Positions 51,965 through 60,697 of a stretch of DNA of 64,000 nucleotides are shown here, piece after piece. How positions within the stretch are numbered: position 1 is the stretch's first letter; each line of letters opens with the position of its first letter. The notes under the pieces were generated by a model. The model was not told where the DNA came from and ran no database searches. It saw only the letters and a list, made by a program, of their open reading frames with translations. The position numbers and the translations under genes were made by a program. Source of the DNA: Laedolimicola sp934402125 (lineage in GTDB: Bacteria; Bacillota; Clostridia; Lachnospirales; Lachnospiraceae); NCBI RefSeq assembly GCF_052065835.1, contig NZ_JBQHTG010000001.1, forward strand, positions 62,001-126,000, in the 5' to 3' direction.

Positions 51965-52456
51965 TTACAGTTCATGATAGTAGGGACAGATATCCTCATA
52001 GTGACCGTCCTTCATGCGGAATCCCTTCGGGATGATGCCCAGCTGTACGAAGCCCAGACGCTCGTAGAGGTGGCGGGCATGGATATTGGAAGCCACCACG
52101 GCATTGAACTGCATAACACGAAAGCCATGAGCCTTACCCTGTATGAGACAATCGGATACCAGCTTTTCGCCGATATGGAGACCTCTGTAATCCCGGCTAA
52201 CTGCGTAGCTGGCATTACAGATGTGGCCGCAGCGACCGATATTATTTGGATGCAAAATATAGAGACCACAGATCTTTCCGGTATCGACATCCTCAGCTAC
52301 GGCATTGTAGGTCTGAACCGCAAAAAAATCTTTTCCTGTCTCCAGTGTTAAAAATTCCTCCTGCGGGAAGGCTACGCCATCCTCCACCACTTCGTTCCAA
52401 ATGCGGATCATGGACAGGAGATCGGCTTCGGTATATGCTCTGATTTTCATGTTCAT
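51965..52456 (-). CDS. GNAT-family N-acetyltransferase
   Basis: A 163-residue GNAT enzyme. It has SYAVSRDYRGLHIGEKLVSDCL (acetyl-CoA loop) and ASNIHARHLYERLGFVQLGIIPKGFRM, the C-terminal motif common to many small-molecule acetyltransferases. A run of family features (GYIL-type strand ICGLYILHPN) precedes motif A. The ATG at 52456 follows GGAGGAG. Substrate unknown. Confidence 0.85.
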   Translation of the reverse strand: MNMKIRAYTEADLLSMIRIWNEVVEDGVAFPQEEFLTLETGKDFFAVQTYNAVAEDVDTGKICGLYILHPNNIGRCGHICNASYAVSRDYRGLHIGEKLVSDCLIQGKAHGFRVMQFNAVVASNIHARHLYERLGFVQLGIIPKGFRMKDGHYEDICPYYHEL

Positions 52457-52499
52457 ATTAAAAACTCCTCCTAAGCAAATATCATTACTGAATTTCCTT

Positions 52500-52552
52500 G
52501 TAGACGTCTACCCACTCAACCATTCCGCCACCTCTTCCGGTTCCGGAATGGT
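52500..52552 (-). other. dyad-rich DNA upstream of the GNAT gene
   Basis: Perfect 9-bp arms ACCATTCCG (52519-52527) and CGGAATGGT (52544-52552), next to a 12-bp perfect palindrome GTAGACGTCTAC (52500-52511). On the minus strand the region also reads as a 17-codon open stretch without a start (…IPEPEEVAEWLSG). It could be a regulatory hairpin or a gene remnant. Confidence 0.35.
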
Positions 52553-52585
52553 AAGCTTGTTTTATTTTACCACGCTGACAGGCAA

Positions 52586-52628
52586 ATAAAAAGCGGAATC
52601 GGAGATTCCTTTCTCCGATCCCGTTTTT
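52586..52628. terminator. terminator of the thiamine operon
   Basis: Twelve-position stem with one mismatch, CGGAATCGGAGA (594-605 within 52,xxx) against TCTCCGATCCCG, six-base loop, A-rich DNA on one side and T5 on the other. It lies 40 bases after the cytX stop. Confidence 0.8.
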
Positions 52629-52667
52629 ATCAGGTGTTACCCATCTTTCCATTCTTTTATGTAAGGC

Positions 52668-53837
52668 CTACTTCTTCTCTCCCGCCAGCTTCTCTGCAGC
52701 TACGTAGAGCACAATGGTAACCACCATATCCGGCAGGGTATTACCTACGACCATGTCCACATTCATCAGCCACCGGTAAATGATAAAGCCCAGAAGCCAC
52801 ACCACCAGCGTCTTCCACTCAAAGGCTCTTTTGCTCTCTGCCTTTTTCAGAATAAAGAAATCCGCAATCTGAATGGCAATCATCGGCGCAAAAACAGATC
52901 CGATGAAATACAGGAAGTCCGTGATATCGTCCATGGGGAACAGGATGGCTCCTGCGATACCGATCACAGTCACCACAACCGCTACCCATTTTCCATGGAT
53001 CTTCTCTCCCAGGGACTCGCTGGAAATACCTGCGGAGTACGCGTCCAGGAAGGTGGTGGTCACAGTGGAGAATACAATGATCAGAAGGCCTGCGATCCCC
53101 AATCCGGCCTTTACCATAATCTGCGCGATATCCGACTCTCCGGTAAAAATCGCGGCTCCCATACCAATCACATACATCCAGCAGCTTACCAGGCCGTAAA
53201 CGACTGCGCTGACCGCTGTCGCCTGCACCGGTTTTTCCGCCTCTCTGGTATAATCGCTAATCAGGGGCAGCCAGGACAGCGGCATGGCTACGGAAAGCTC
53301 TACGGCTGCGCCAAAAGTCATGCCTTCTCCTCCTGTGACGGCCGCGCCGCCGTGTCCGAAGATTACAAAGCTTAACAGTATGGTCAGGATAAAGAGCGCC
53401 GCCATGGCCACCGTATTTACCTTGCCCAGGTTCTCAATACCGATGAGAATCCACACGATAATCAGGCCGCCAATCAGCAAACACCAGACCCAGTTGCCCA
53501 CGCCCAGGATACCGTCCGCCGCCAGGGCTCCGTCATAAATCATAATAGCCGTCCAGCCCACCAGCTGAATCACATTCAATGCGGAAAAGAGCAGTCCGCC
53601 CCTGCTTCCAAAGCTCATCTTTGCCGTTTCCATGGCGCTTCTTCGCACCTTTCCGCCGATGAGACCGGATAAGAACAACATGGTACAGCCGATGATGTGG
53701 CCTACGATAATAGCCAGCAAACCTTTTCCGAAGCCCAGATCCGCAAGATAAGTTCCTGTCAGAATCTCCGCAATCGAGACTCCGGCTCCGAACCAGATAA
53801 GACCGTTTTCAAATACAGAAGTACGCTTTTCTGTCAT
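52668..53837 (-). CDS. cytX: putative hydroxymethylpyrimidine transporter CytX
   Basis: A 389-residue NCS1-family permease with about twelve helices. It matches the CytX/CodB group, with WFGAGVSIAEILTGTYLADLG at helix 1 and MPLSWLPLISDYTREAEKP in the middle. Its place as last gene of a TPP-riboswitch thiamine operon, one base after thiD, supports import of the thiamine pyrimidine precursor HMP. The start at 53837 follows GGAGGTG. Confidence 0.87.
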   Translation of the reverse strand: MTEKRTSVFENGLIWFGAGVSIAEILTGTYLADLGFGKGLLAIIVGHIIGCTMLFLSGLIGGKVRRSAMETAKMSFGSRGGLLFSALNVIQLVGWTAIMIYDGALAADGILGVGNWVWCLLIGGLIIVWILIGIENLGKVNTVAMAALFILTILLSFVIFGHGGAAVTGGEGMTFGAAVELSVAMPLSWLPLISDYTREAEKPVQATAVSAVVYGLVSCWMYVIGMGAAIFTGESDIAQIMVKAGLGIAGLLIIVFSTVTTTFLDAYSAGISSESLGEKIHGKWVAVVVTVIGIAGAILFPMDDITDFLYFIGSVFAPMIAIQIADFFILKKAESKRAFEWKTLVVWLLGFIIYRWLMNVDMVVGNTLPDMVVTIVLYVAAEKLAGEKK

Positions 53838-53838
53838 C

Positions 53839-54645
53839 TTACCGCACCTCCTTCGCAAATTCGCCCGTCAGATCAAAGGCATGCTTCATAGGGCCGGATC
53901 CCTTGCCAAGATCCAGCATGGCTCCCAGCGCGCCGGAGATATAATCCTTCGCCCGCTTTACCGCTTCCGGAAGTTTATAGCCCTTGGCCAGATTGGAAGC
54001 AATCGCGCTGGAAAGGGTACAGCCGGTTCCATGGGTATTGGGATTGTCGATGCGCTTGCCTTCGAACCAGTGGCCTTCCCCATTTGCATAGAGATAGTCG
54101 TTGGCGTCATTGATACTGTGCCCGCCCTTTAATAAAACGGCGCAGCCGTAGGTTTTGCTGATTTTCTTTGCCGCCTCCAGCATATCTTCTTTGGTTTTAA
54201 TAGCCATACCGGACAGAATCTCCGCCTCCGGGATATTGGGCGTTACCACCTCTGCCAGAGGCAGCAGCTCCTTTTCCAGTGTCTCCACCGCATCTGTCTT
54301 CAGAAGCACCGAGCCGCTGGTAGCTACCATGACCGGATCTACCACGATATGCTTCGCCTCGTAATCACGCAGCTTCTTTGCAATGACACGAATCAGTTCG
54401 CTTGCGGATACCATTCCGATTTTGACCGCATCCGGGAAAATATCCTCGAATACCGCGTCAATCTGCTGTCCCAAAAATTCCGGAGTTGCCTCCTGGATTG
54501 CTCTTACGCCGGTGGTGTTCTGCGCTGTCAGTGCGGTAACCGCTGTCATCGCGTACACTCCATTCATGGTCATGGTCTTCAGATCTGCCTGAATGCCGGC
54601 GCCTCCGCAGGAATCGCTGCCTGCGATTGATAATGCTGTTCTCAT
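53839..54645 (-). CDS. thiD: bifunctional hydroxymethylpyrimidine kinase / HMP-phosphate kinase
   Basis: A 268-residue ribokinase-fold enzyme. IAGSDSCGGAGIQADLKTM at the N-terminus, VVDPVMVATSG and the anion hole NTHGTGCTLSSAIAS are diagnostic. It makes HMP-diphosphate for thiamine synthesis. An 86-base gap separates it from thiE; nothing is seen in it. Confidence 0.95.
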   Translation of the reverse strand: MRTALSIAGSDSCGGAGIQADLKTMTMNGVYAMTAVTALTAQNTTGVRAIQEATPEFLGQQIDAVFEDIFPDAVKIGMVSASELIRVIAKKLRDYEAKHIVVDPVMVATSGSVLLKTDAVETLEKELLPLAEVVTPNIPEAEILSGMAIKTKEDMLEAAKKISKTYGCAVLLKGGHSINDANDYLYANGEGHWFEGKRIDNPNTHGTGCTLSSAIASNLAKGYKLPEAVKRAKDYISGALGAMLDLGKGSGPMKHAFDLTGEFAKEVR

Positions 54646-54731
54646 TTGTGTTTTCCTCTTTTCCTTTGTTTTCGCATTATTTTTCTATCGCGACAGAGAG
54701 TGGTGCCCCCGGTCTGCCGCTTTCACGGGCT

Positions 54732-55376
54732 TTATGCGCCCGTTACTACCTCTTTTACCTTTTCCTTCAGCTCTCCCGCTGCCTTTTTAATATCCTCTGC
54801 TCCGAAGATGGCGGAAACCACAGCCGCGCCGGCCATGCCGCCGCCCCGGATCTCTGTGATATTCTCTGCAGTGATACCGCCGATGGCCACCGCCGGAATC
54901 TGTACAGAGGTACAGATTTCACAGAGCTGCTCCCTGGTAATCCGAATAGCCGTTGTCTTGGTAGGCGATGGAAATACGGCTCCTACGCCCATATAGTCCG
55001 CGCCTGCCTGCTCTGCCTTCTTCGCCTGCTCTACCGTCTTACAGGTGGCCCCAATGATAAAGTCTGCCGGAACCCGGGCGCGAATCTCACTGACCGGAGC
55101 GTCCTCGATCCCCACGTGGACGCCGTCTGCGCCGCTTTTCAGGGCTACCTCCACGTTATCGTTGATAATCAGCGGGACGCCGTGGCGATGACAGATTTCC
55201 TTTACCCGGATAGCTTCCTGCAGAAATTCCTCCTCCGAAAGCTTCTTTTCCCGCAGCTGCAGGATCGTCACGCCTCCCGCCAGAGCTTCCTCAATCTGCT
55301 CTTCCAGCGTCTGTCCGCCGGTCCAGTGCCGATCCGTCACCGCATAGAGCAGCAGCATCTCTTTCTTAAATTTCAT
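54732..55376 (-). CDS. thiE: thiamine phosphate synthase
   Basis: A 214-residue TIM-barrel enzyme joining HMP-diphosphate and thiazole phosphate. It has TILQLREKKLSEEEF, INDNVEVALKSGADGVHVG, GVGAVFPSPTKT and AIGGITAENI at the phosphate site, all as in ThiE. It begins one base after the upstream paralogue ends. Confidence 0.95.
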   Translation of the reverse strand: MKFKKEMLLLYAVTDRHWTGGQTLEEQIEEALAGGVTILQLREKKLSEEEFLQEAIRVKEICHRHGVPLIINDNVEVALKSGADGVHVGIEDAPVSEIRARVPADFIIGATCKTVEQAKKAEQAGADYMGVGAVFPSPTKTTAIRITREQLCEICTSVQIPAVAIGGITAENITEIRGGGMAGAAVVSAIFGAEDIKKAAGELKEKVKEVVTGA

Positions 55377-55377
55377 T

Positions 55378-56010
55378 CTATCTTATCCCCTTCTGTGTGT
55401 TCGCTGCCTGTTCTGTCTTTTCTGAAAAGGCTGACAGATAGCGTCCCGGCGCTTCACATACCATAGCGCCGCTCATGACGCACACGCCTGCTGCCCCTAT
55501 AGCCATCACCGCTTTATAATTCTCCGGAGCGATTCCACCGATGGCATACACGGGGATCTTCACGCTTTCACACACCTGTTTCAAAAACTCCAGACCCCGC
55601 CCGGGCAGTCCTTTTTTGCAGTCTGTGTCAAATACATGCCCCGCAGTGATATAGGTACACCCCAAGGTTTCCGCCTCCCGGGCGTCCTCCGCGGAATGAC
55701 AGGACGCGCCCAGCACGGTAAAATACGCCCGCTCATCCGGGGATAAGTTCCGCAGGATAGGCAGCGGCAGGTGGAGCCGCTTTACACCCAGCTCCAGAGC
55801 TATACCCGGAAAGCTGTGCAGAACACAGGGCGTCTGATATCTGTCGCAAATTTCTGCCGTCTGACGCGCCAGTTCCAGATATTCCGCCTCCGGCAAATCC
55901 TTTTCCCGCAGAATGATACCCCTGGGTCCCGCCGCAGCCAGCGCTTTTATACGCCCCAAAAAATCATCTTTGCAAAGCTTACGGTTTGTAATCACTAACA
56001 CATTAGACAT
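55378..56010 (-). CDS. ThiE/TenI-like protein (second thiamine phosphate synthase paralogue)
   Basis: A 210-residue TIM-barrel protein of the ThiE superfamily. It keeps GIILREKDLPEAEY and VYAIGGIAPENYKAVMAIGAAG, but the pyrimidine-site sequence INDN of ThiE is replaced by LHSF, as in TenI, which acts as a thiazole tautomerase in Bacillus. TenI-like function is therefore more likely than a second synthase. Starts at 56022, 56016 or 56010 are possible; all overlap the end of thiH. Confidence 0.82.
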   Translation of the reverse strand: MSNVLVITNRKLCKDDFLGRIKALAAAGPRGIILREKDLPEAEYLELARQTAEICDRYQTPCVLHSFPGIALELGVKRLHLPLPILRNLSPDERAYFTVLGASCHSAEDAREAETLGCTYITAGHVFDTDCKKGLPGRGLEFLKQVCESVKIPVYAIGGIAPENYKAVMAIGAAGVCVMSGAMVCEAPGRYLSAFSEKTEQAANTQKGIR

Positions 56011-57256
56011 ACACATAATCATTCAGCACCGGCTGAAGTCCTTCCTCCGTGATATCTTCATACATGGTCTCAAAGCTCCGCCCATCGTTGATCTCAAACT
56101 GCTCGTCGCCGGTCTCTGTTCCGTCGTCCTTGCCGCTATATTTACTCTCATGATCCCCGATACCGGTGGATACGCCTGCAGACACCTTCGTCGCCGCAAT
56201 CTTCACGATCCCGTTCCGGAAGGACGCGCTCTCCCGGGAGGATACGGTGATCCCCACGTAGGGCAGAAAGATCCGGTACGCGCAGATAATCTGGCACAGC
56301 TGCTTTTCATGGACGTCCAGCGGATTGATCTTATCGTTGTTGATAATCGGACGCAGTCTCGGACAGGACAGGGACATTTCCGCATGGGGATATTTCCGCT
56401 GCAGATAATAGACATGCAGCGCGCTTGCCAGCGCGTCCCTATGAAAATCCGACAGCCCCAGAAGCGCCGAAAAGCCCACGCCGCGCATGCCGCCCATCAG
56501 TGCCCGCTCCTGGGCGTTGAACCGGTAGGGCCATACACGCTTGTGTCCCATCAGATGCAGCGTTTCATACTTATCCGTATCATAGGTCTCCTGAAATACC
56601 GTCACGTAGTCTGCGCCGCATTCATGAAGATACCGGTATTCATCGGAATTGACCGGATAAATCTCCAGCCCCACCATCCGGAAATACTTCTTTGCCAGCT
56701 TACAGGCCTCGCCGATATAATCGACGCCGCTCTTACCACGGCTCTCACCGGTCAGAATCAGGATCTCCTCCATACCGCTGTCGGCGATAACCTTCATTTC
56801 TTTCTCGATCTGCTCCATATTGAGCTTCATGCGGTTAATGTGGTTATAGCAGTTGAAGCCACAATATACACAGTAATTTTCACAGTAATTGGCGATATAA
56901 AGAGGCGTAAACAGATACACCGTATTGCCGAAGTGCTTACTGGTCTCCCATCTGGCCCGCTCTGCCATCTGCTCCAGGAAGGGTTCCGCCGCCGGAGATA
57001 ACAAAGCCTTAAAATCCTCCACGGAGCAGGTACGGTGCTCCAGGGCTGCCTTTACATCCTTCTCTGTGTACGTTTGATAATCATAGGACGCCACCTGGGA
57101 CATGACCTTCTCACAGATGTCCGAGTCGATCTGCTCCATGCCCGGCATATATTCCATATGGTTGGTTCTGGAGGAGGGATCCGTCTCCAGCTTATGCTTC
57201 TTCGCCAGCGCTTTTTCGGAAAGATATTCCGAGTCTACAAAGAACTGATTTTCCAT
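56003..57256 (-). CDS. thiH: 2-iminoacetate synthase ThiH
   Basis: A 417-residue radical-SAM tyrosine lyase. The cluster motif C-x3-C-x2-C is in NYCENYCVYCGF (near residue 97). It cleaves tyrosine to dehydroglycine for the anaerobic route to the thiazole ring, consistent with an anaerobe. An EILILTGESRGKSG block and the C-terminal BATS region are present. Confidence 0.95.
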   Translation of the reverse strand: MENQFFVDSEYLSEKALAKKHKLETDPSSRTNHMEYMPGMEQIDSDICEKVMSQVASYDYQTYTEKDVKAALEHRTCSVEDFKALLSPAAEPFLEQMAERARWETSKHFGNTVYLFTPLYIANYCENYCVYCGFNCYNHINRMKLNMEQIEKEMKVIADSGMEEILILTGESRGKSGVDYIGEACKLAKKYFRMVGLEIYPVNSDEYRYLHECGADYVTVFQETYDTDKYETLHLMGHKRVWPYRFNAQERALMGGMRGVGFSALLGLSDFHRDALASALHVYYLQRKYPHAEMSLSCPRLRPIINNDKINPLDVHEKQLCQIICAYRIFLPYVGITVSSRESASFRNGIVKIAATKVSAGVSTGIGDHESKYSGKDDGTETGDEQFEINDGRSFETMYEDITEEGLQPVLNDYVYV

Positions 57257-57269
57257 GTGCTCACACCTC

Positions 57270-58040
57270 TCAATCCCGCAGAAATCCGGTCAGCGGATCG
57301 GAGGCTGCCGCGCCCCTGGTCAGCACTCTTCCAAGCCCTGCCAGATAAGCGTTTCGTCCGGCCTCTATGGCGTCCTTGAAGGCGGAAGCCATAAGCGGCA
57401 GGTTGCCTGCTGTGGCCAGCGCCGTATTGGCCATAATCGCCGCAGCTCCCATCTCCATGGCCTCGCAGGCCTGAGAGGGCTTTCCGATACCGGCGTCCAC
57501 GATAATCGGCAAATCGATTTCATCAATCAGGATCTGGATAAATTCTTTTGTGGCCAGTCCCTTATTGGAGCCGATGGGAGACGCCAACGGCATAACGGAA
57601 GCTGCTCCTGCGTTCACCAGATCTCTTGCCACATTCAGGTCCGGATACATATAGGGCATGACCACGAAGCCCTCCTTCGCCAGAATCTCGGTGGCTTTAA
57701 TGGTCTCCTGATTGTCCGGCAGAAGATACTTGGAATCCCGCATAATCTCCACCTTTACAAAATCGCCGCAGCCAAGCTCTCTGGCCAGCCGCGCGATACG
57801 GACTGCTTCTTCCGCAGTTCTCGCGCCGCTGGTGTTGGGGAGCAGTGTCACATGATCCGGAATATAATCCAGGATATTTTCATGCTCTCTGGTGTTCGCC
57901 CTGCGTACCGCCAGTGTGATGATCTCTGCTCCTGCGTCCTTTACCGCAGCCTCGATTAAGTTCAGGGAATATTTTCCAGATCCAAGAATGAAACGGGAAT
58001 GGAATTCATGTCCCCCCAGTGTCCATGTATCGTTGTTCAT
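57270..58040 (-). CDS. thiG: thiazole synthase
   Basis: A 256-residue TIM-barrel enzyme. It begins with FHSRFILGSGKYSLNL, has the Schiff-base lysine in DFVKVEIM and the phosphate site IVDAGIGKPSQACEAMEMGAAAIMANTALA. It builds thiazole phosphate from ThiS thiocarboxylate, dehydroglycine and DXP. Confidence 0.96.
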   Translation of the reverse strand: MNNDTWTLGGHEFHSRFILGSGKYSLNLIEAAVKDAGAEIITLAVRRANTREHENILDYIPDHVTLLPNTSGARTAEEAVRIARLARELGCGDFVKVEIMRDSKYLLPDNQETIKATEILAKEGFVVMPYMYPDLNVARDLVNAGAASVMPLASPIGSNKGLATKEFIQILIDEIDLPIIVDAGIGKPSQACEAMEMGAAAIMANTALATAGNLPLMASAFKDAIEAGRNAYLAGLGRVLTRGAAASDPLTGFLRD

Positions 58041-58082
58041 ATGTATACCTTCTTTCTCTTAAATTTCGCTTTTTATACTCTT

Positions 58083-58718
58083 CTACGGCTCCGGCTCTCC
58101 CGCCAGAATCCGTATCACCATATGGGCCTCGTGGGCCGCGCAGGTCATGACCCGGCTGGAAACCAGCGTGCCGCACTCCTTCACATCGCTGACGCCGTCC
58201 CCACAGAGATAAAACCGCTTCGTAACCCGCCGGGTCTGTATCCGGTTCACGCTGTCCATGCCGGCCATACCGGAGCCGGACAACAGATATTTCTCCGGAA
58301 ATTTCTCCAGCACGGTATTGACCAGCATTGCTTTGCACTCCGGATTGTCAAAGGCCTCGCAGACCAGGTCCGCGTCCGTAAGAAGCTCTCCTATATTGTC
58401 CTCCGTAATACGGAGCGTATGAGTCTCCAGCTCGATATAGGGCGCGATTTCTTTCAGATTTGCCGCCAGCGCCTCCGTCTTCGGAAGCCCCAGCTGGCTT
58501 GCCTTGTACTGCTGCCGGTGAAGATTCGAGATATCCACCCGGTCAAAATCAATCAGTATCAGCTTTCCCACGCCGGCTCTTGCCAGGCAGATACTGATAT
58601 TGGAGCCTAAGCCTCCCAGGCCGCAGATGGCCACGGTCGTATGCTCTGCCCTTTTCTGGAAGGCTTCCCCATGCCGGGCTGCCAGGGCCCGGTGCCATTC
58701 TTCCCTTGTCGGTATCAT
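58083..58718 (-). CDS. thiF: ThiS adenylyltransferase ThiF
   Basis: A 211-residue E1-like enzyme that adenylates ThiS. The nucleotide loop GLGGLGSNISICLARAGVG, the IDFDRVDISNLHRQQY acidic site and the C-terminal CAAHEAHMVIRIL are typical of the short Clostridial ThiF form. The true start is MIPTREEW at 58718, one base after the thiS stop; the open frame upstream runs through thiS. Confidence 0.93.
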   Translation of the reverse strand: MIPTREEWHRALAARHGEAFQKRAEHTTVAICGLGGLGSNISICLARAGVGKLILIDFDRVDISNLHRQQYKASQLGLPKTEALAANLKEIAPYIELETHTLRITEDNIGELLTDADLVCEAFDNPECKAMLVNTVLEKFPEKYLLSGSGMAGMDSVNRIQTRRVTKRFYLCGDGVSDVKECGTLVSSRVMTCAAHEAHMVIRILAGEPEP

Positions 58719-58719
58719 C

Positions 58720-58914
58720 TCAGCCGCCTCCCACAAAGCTGACCACTTCCACGCTGTCGCCGTCCGCCAGCACCGCTGTCTCATACTGTGCCTTTGGCAC
58801 AATATCGCCATTTCGCTCCACTGCGATCCGCTTCAGATCGTAATTGGTTCCGGCCAGATATTCCGCCACGGTTTTTCCGGCGATATTAAGCTCTGTTCCG
58901 TTTACTTTTACCAT
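58720..58914 (-). CDS. thiS: sulfur-carrier protein ThiS
   Basis: A 64-residue ubiquitin-like protein. It begins MVKVNGTELNIAGKTVAEYL and ends VEVVSFVGGG, with the terminal Gly-Gly that is made a thiocarboxylate. ACAGGAG lies before the ATG at 58914. First gene of the thiamine operon after the riboswitch. Confidence 0.94.
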   Translation of the reverse strand: MVKVNGTELNIAGKTVAEYLAGTNYDLKRIAVERNGDIVPKAQYETAVLADGDSVEVVSFVGGG

Positions 58915-58956
58915 GCTTTCTTCTCCTGTCCCATAATTTTTCGCAATAAACGCAAT

Positions 58957-58984
58957 AAAAAAGAATCCTGCTTCGCAGGATTCT
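58957..58984 (-). terminator. terminator-like hairpin between riboswitch and thiS
   Basis: On the minus strand AGAATCCTGC and GCAGGATTCT form a perfect 10-bp stem with a three-base loop, followed by at least five T. It lies about 48 bases before thiS and after the riboswitch's own terminator. Confidence 0.65.
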
Positions 58985-58987
58985 CCG

Positions 58988-59101
58988 CCTGCGGCGGGTC
59001 GCCTAAGCGACATACTACAACTCCGCCGCAGTGCGATCCTGCCCGGAGGGCTTTTTTATGTAATAGGGGATTCCATAGGAATTTCCTATTACATAAAAAA
59101 G
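58988..59101 (-). repeat. composite palindromic repeat, copy 1
   Basis: Three nested dyads in the thiS leader. CTGCGGCGG (58989-58997) pairs with CCGCCGCAG (59023-59031), enclosing GTCGC/GCGAC. Then 59051-59101 is a near-continuous hairpin: 17 perfect outer pairs and seven inner ones around a three-base loop. Two blocks (59022-59037 and the core of 59061-59096) recur at 60.7 kb. Confidence 0.75.
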
Positions 59102-59126
59102 AAAGCCACCGATTTGGCAGCTTTCC
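59095..59126 (-). terminator. riboswitch-controlled terminator
   Basis: On the minus strand GAAAGCTGCC pairs with GGTGGCTTTC (59101-59125), five-base loop, then six T. It lies 15-40 bases after the TPP aptamer, as expected for transcriptional control. Confidence 0.85.
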
Positions 59127-59142
59127 GTTTTTCCTTTTTGCT

Positions 59143-59235
59143 CAGGTATCCCTACGTTGGCATTATCCAAATCAGGTTCTCGGTCGAAGGTCACACCTTC
59201 CTCTCAGCCTGTATACAAGCTCCCGTCTGTTTTAT
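59143..59235 (-). promoter_or_regulatory. TPP riboswitch (thi box)
   Basis: On the minus strand the conserved aptamer pieces appear in order: GGCTGAGAGG, GAACCTGATTTGGATAATGCC and CAACGTAGGGATACC. The P3 stem is GAAGG with CCTTC. With the downstream terminator this should shut off thiS-to-cytX transcription when thiamine diphosphate is plentiful. Confidence 0.96.
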
Positions 59236-59318
59236 TGTCTTTTTGCATTATAGATCGATTTTCATAAAAGAACAAGGTCTTTTCAAAATTTTCCTGTACA
59301 GTTTCTACTACATATCAC

Positions 59319-60686
59319 CTATACAAGTTCAGTCTGGCGCTTTTCCATTTTTCGCATATAGAGAAACCAGACCACAAAGATCGCGCCGCCCGTACATACC
59401 CAGGAGGCTACATAGATATTCATCAGCATATCGTAGGTGGGGAACCATTTAAATACCGTCAGAAGCCAGATCATACGGAATACAACCGTTCCCAGAATTG
59501 TGATAATAGAGGGTTCCAGGGATTTTCCCATACCCCGGAGCGCCGCGCTCTCCACCTCATAAGTGGCTGTCAGCCCCTCCAGCGAGCAGACATGATGCAT
59601 CCGCACCAGGCCATAGACCGCCACACTGCTGCTGATAGTATAGATTCCTACGAAAAATTCGTCCCAGATCATAAAAATAATGCTCAAAATCTCGGTAAAG
59701 CCCATTCCAAACAGCATACAAAGCCAGAAGATCCGCTTACAGCGCTTCAGATTCCCCGCGCCAAAATTCTGGCTGGTAAAGGTTACTGCCGCCTGGGCAA
59801 AGGCGTTGGCAATATCATATGTAAAATATTCAAAATTCAGCGCCAGGGAGGATCCCGCAATGGCGTCCTCTCCAAAGGAATTGATCCCGCTCTGGATAAA
59901 TACATTGGACACGGAAAAAATCGCGCCCTGAATGCCCGCCGGAATTCCAATCAGCAGTACCTTTTTCAAATCAGCACCGTCGATACACAGTCTGTGGAAG
60001 CAGAATTGAAATTCATCTGTTCTTGCATGGAGATGAACCATTACCAGCACCGTACTCAGCACATTGGAAATCACCGTTGCAATCGCCACACCTGCCACGC
60101 CCAGGCCGAATCCAATCACCAGAAGCAGATTCAGGAGCACGTTCAGGATACCGGACAGAATCAGGTAATACATGGGCCGTCTCGTGTCGCCATAGCTTCG
60201 AAGAATGGCAGCGCCAAAATTATAAAGCACCATGAAGGGCAGTCCGATAAAATAAATGCGGATATATAATAACGCCTCGCGGATGACTGTTTCCGGAGTT
60301 CCGGAAGCCTCCAGCACAAGCCGTGCCGTCAGCATGCCGACAGCCAGCAAAATCATTCCCAGCATTGCCCCGAAGGTCATAATCGTATGCACCATCCGGC
60401 TTATGCTGTCCCGCCTTTCCTGGCCGATCAGATTGGCCAGGGCCGCATTGGGACCCACCGCCAATCCCACAATCAGATTGACAAAAATTCCCACCAGCGC
60501 CACGCAGCTTCCCACTGCCGCCAGAGCCTGGGAGCCCGCAAACCGGCCTACCACCGCCACATCCGCCGAGTTAAACAGCTGCTGCAGAATACTGCTGAAA
60601 GCCAGCGGAACCGCAAACAGAATCAGCTTCCCCGCCAGGCCGCCGTTCAGCATATCCATTTCTTTTGTTTTCTTTCGTTCTTCCAT
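59319..60686 (-). CDS. MATE family efflux transporter
   Basis: A 455-residue multidrug-and-toxin-extrusion protein with twelve helices. It begins MEERKKTKEMDMLNGGLAGKLILFAVPLAFSSILQQLFNSADVAVVGRF, a NorM/DinF-like start, with ANLIGQERRDSISRMVH and a second-half repeat around residue 260. The start is set at 60686 by GGAGAG eight bases upstream; the frame is open through the palindromic repeat, which encodes nothing sensible. Part of the ribosome site comes from the repeat's edge. Confidence 0.92.
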   Translation of the reverse strand: MEERKKTKEMDMLNGGLAGKLILFAVPLAFSSILQQLFNSADVAVVGRFAGSQALAAVGSCVALVGIFVNLIVGLAVGPNAALANLIGQERRDSISRMVHTIMTFGAMLGMILLAVGMLTARLVLEASGTPETVIREALLYIRIYFIGLPFMVLYNFGAAILRSYGDTRRPMYYLILSGILNVLLNLLLVIGFGLGVAGVAIATVISNVLSTVLVMVHLHARTDEFQFCFHRLCIDGADLKKVLLIGIPAGIQGAIFSVSNVFIQSGINSFGEDAIAGSSLALNFEYFTYDIANAFAQAAVTFTSQNFGAGNLKRCKRIFWLCMLFGMGFTEILSIIFMIWDEFFVGIYTISSSVAVYGLVRMHHVCSLEGLTATYEVESAALRGMGKSLEPSIITILGTVVFRMIWLLTVFKWFPTYDMLMNIYVASWVCTGGAIFVVWFLYMRKMEKRQTELV

Positions 60687-60697
60687 CTTTATTTCTC

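Noticed and set aside
52500..52545. tRNA-like stretch GTGGCGGAATGG on the minus strand
   Set aside because: It resembles the 5' part of tRNA-Leu but has no acceptor partner, anticodon arm or T-arm.
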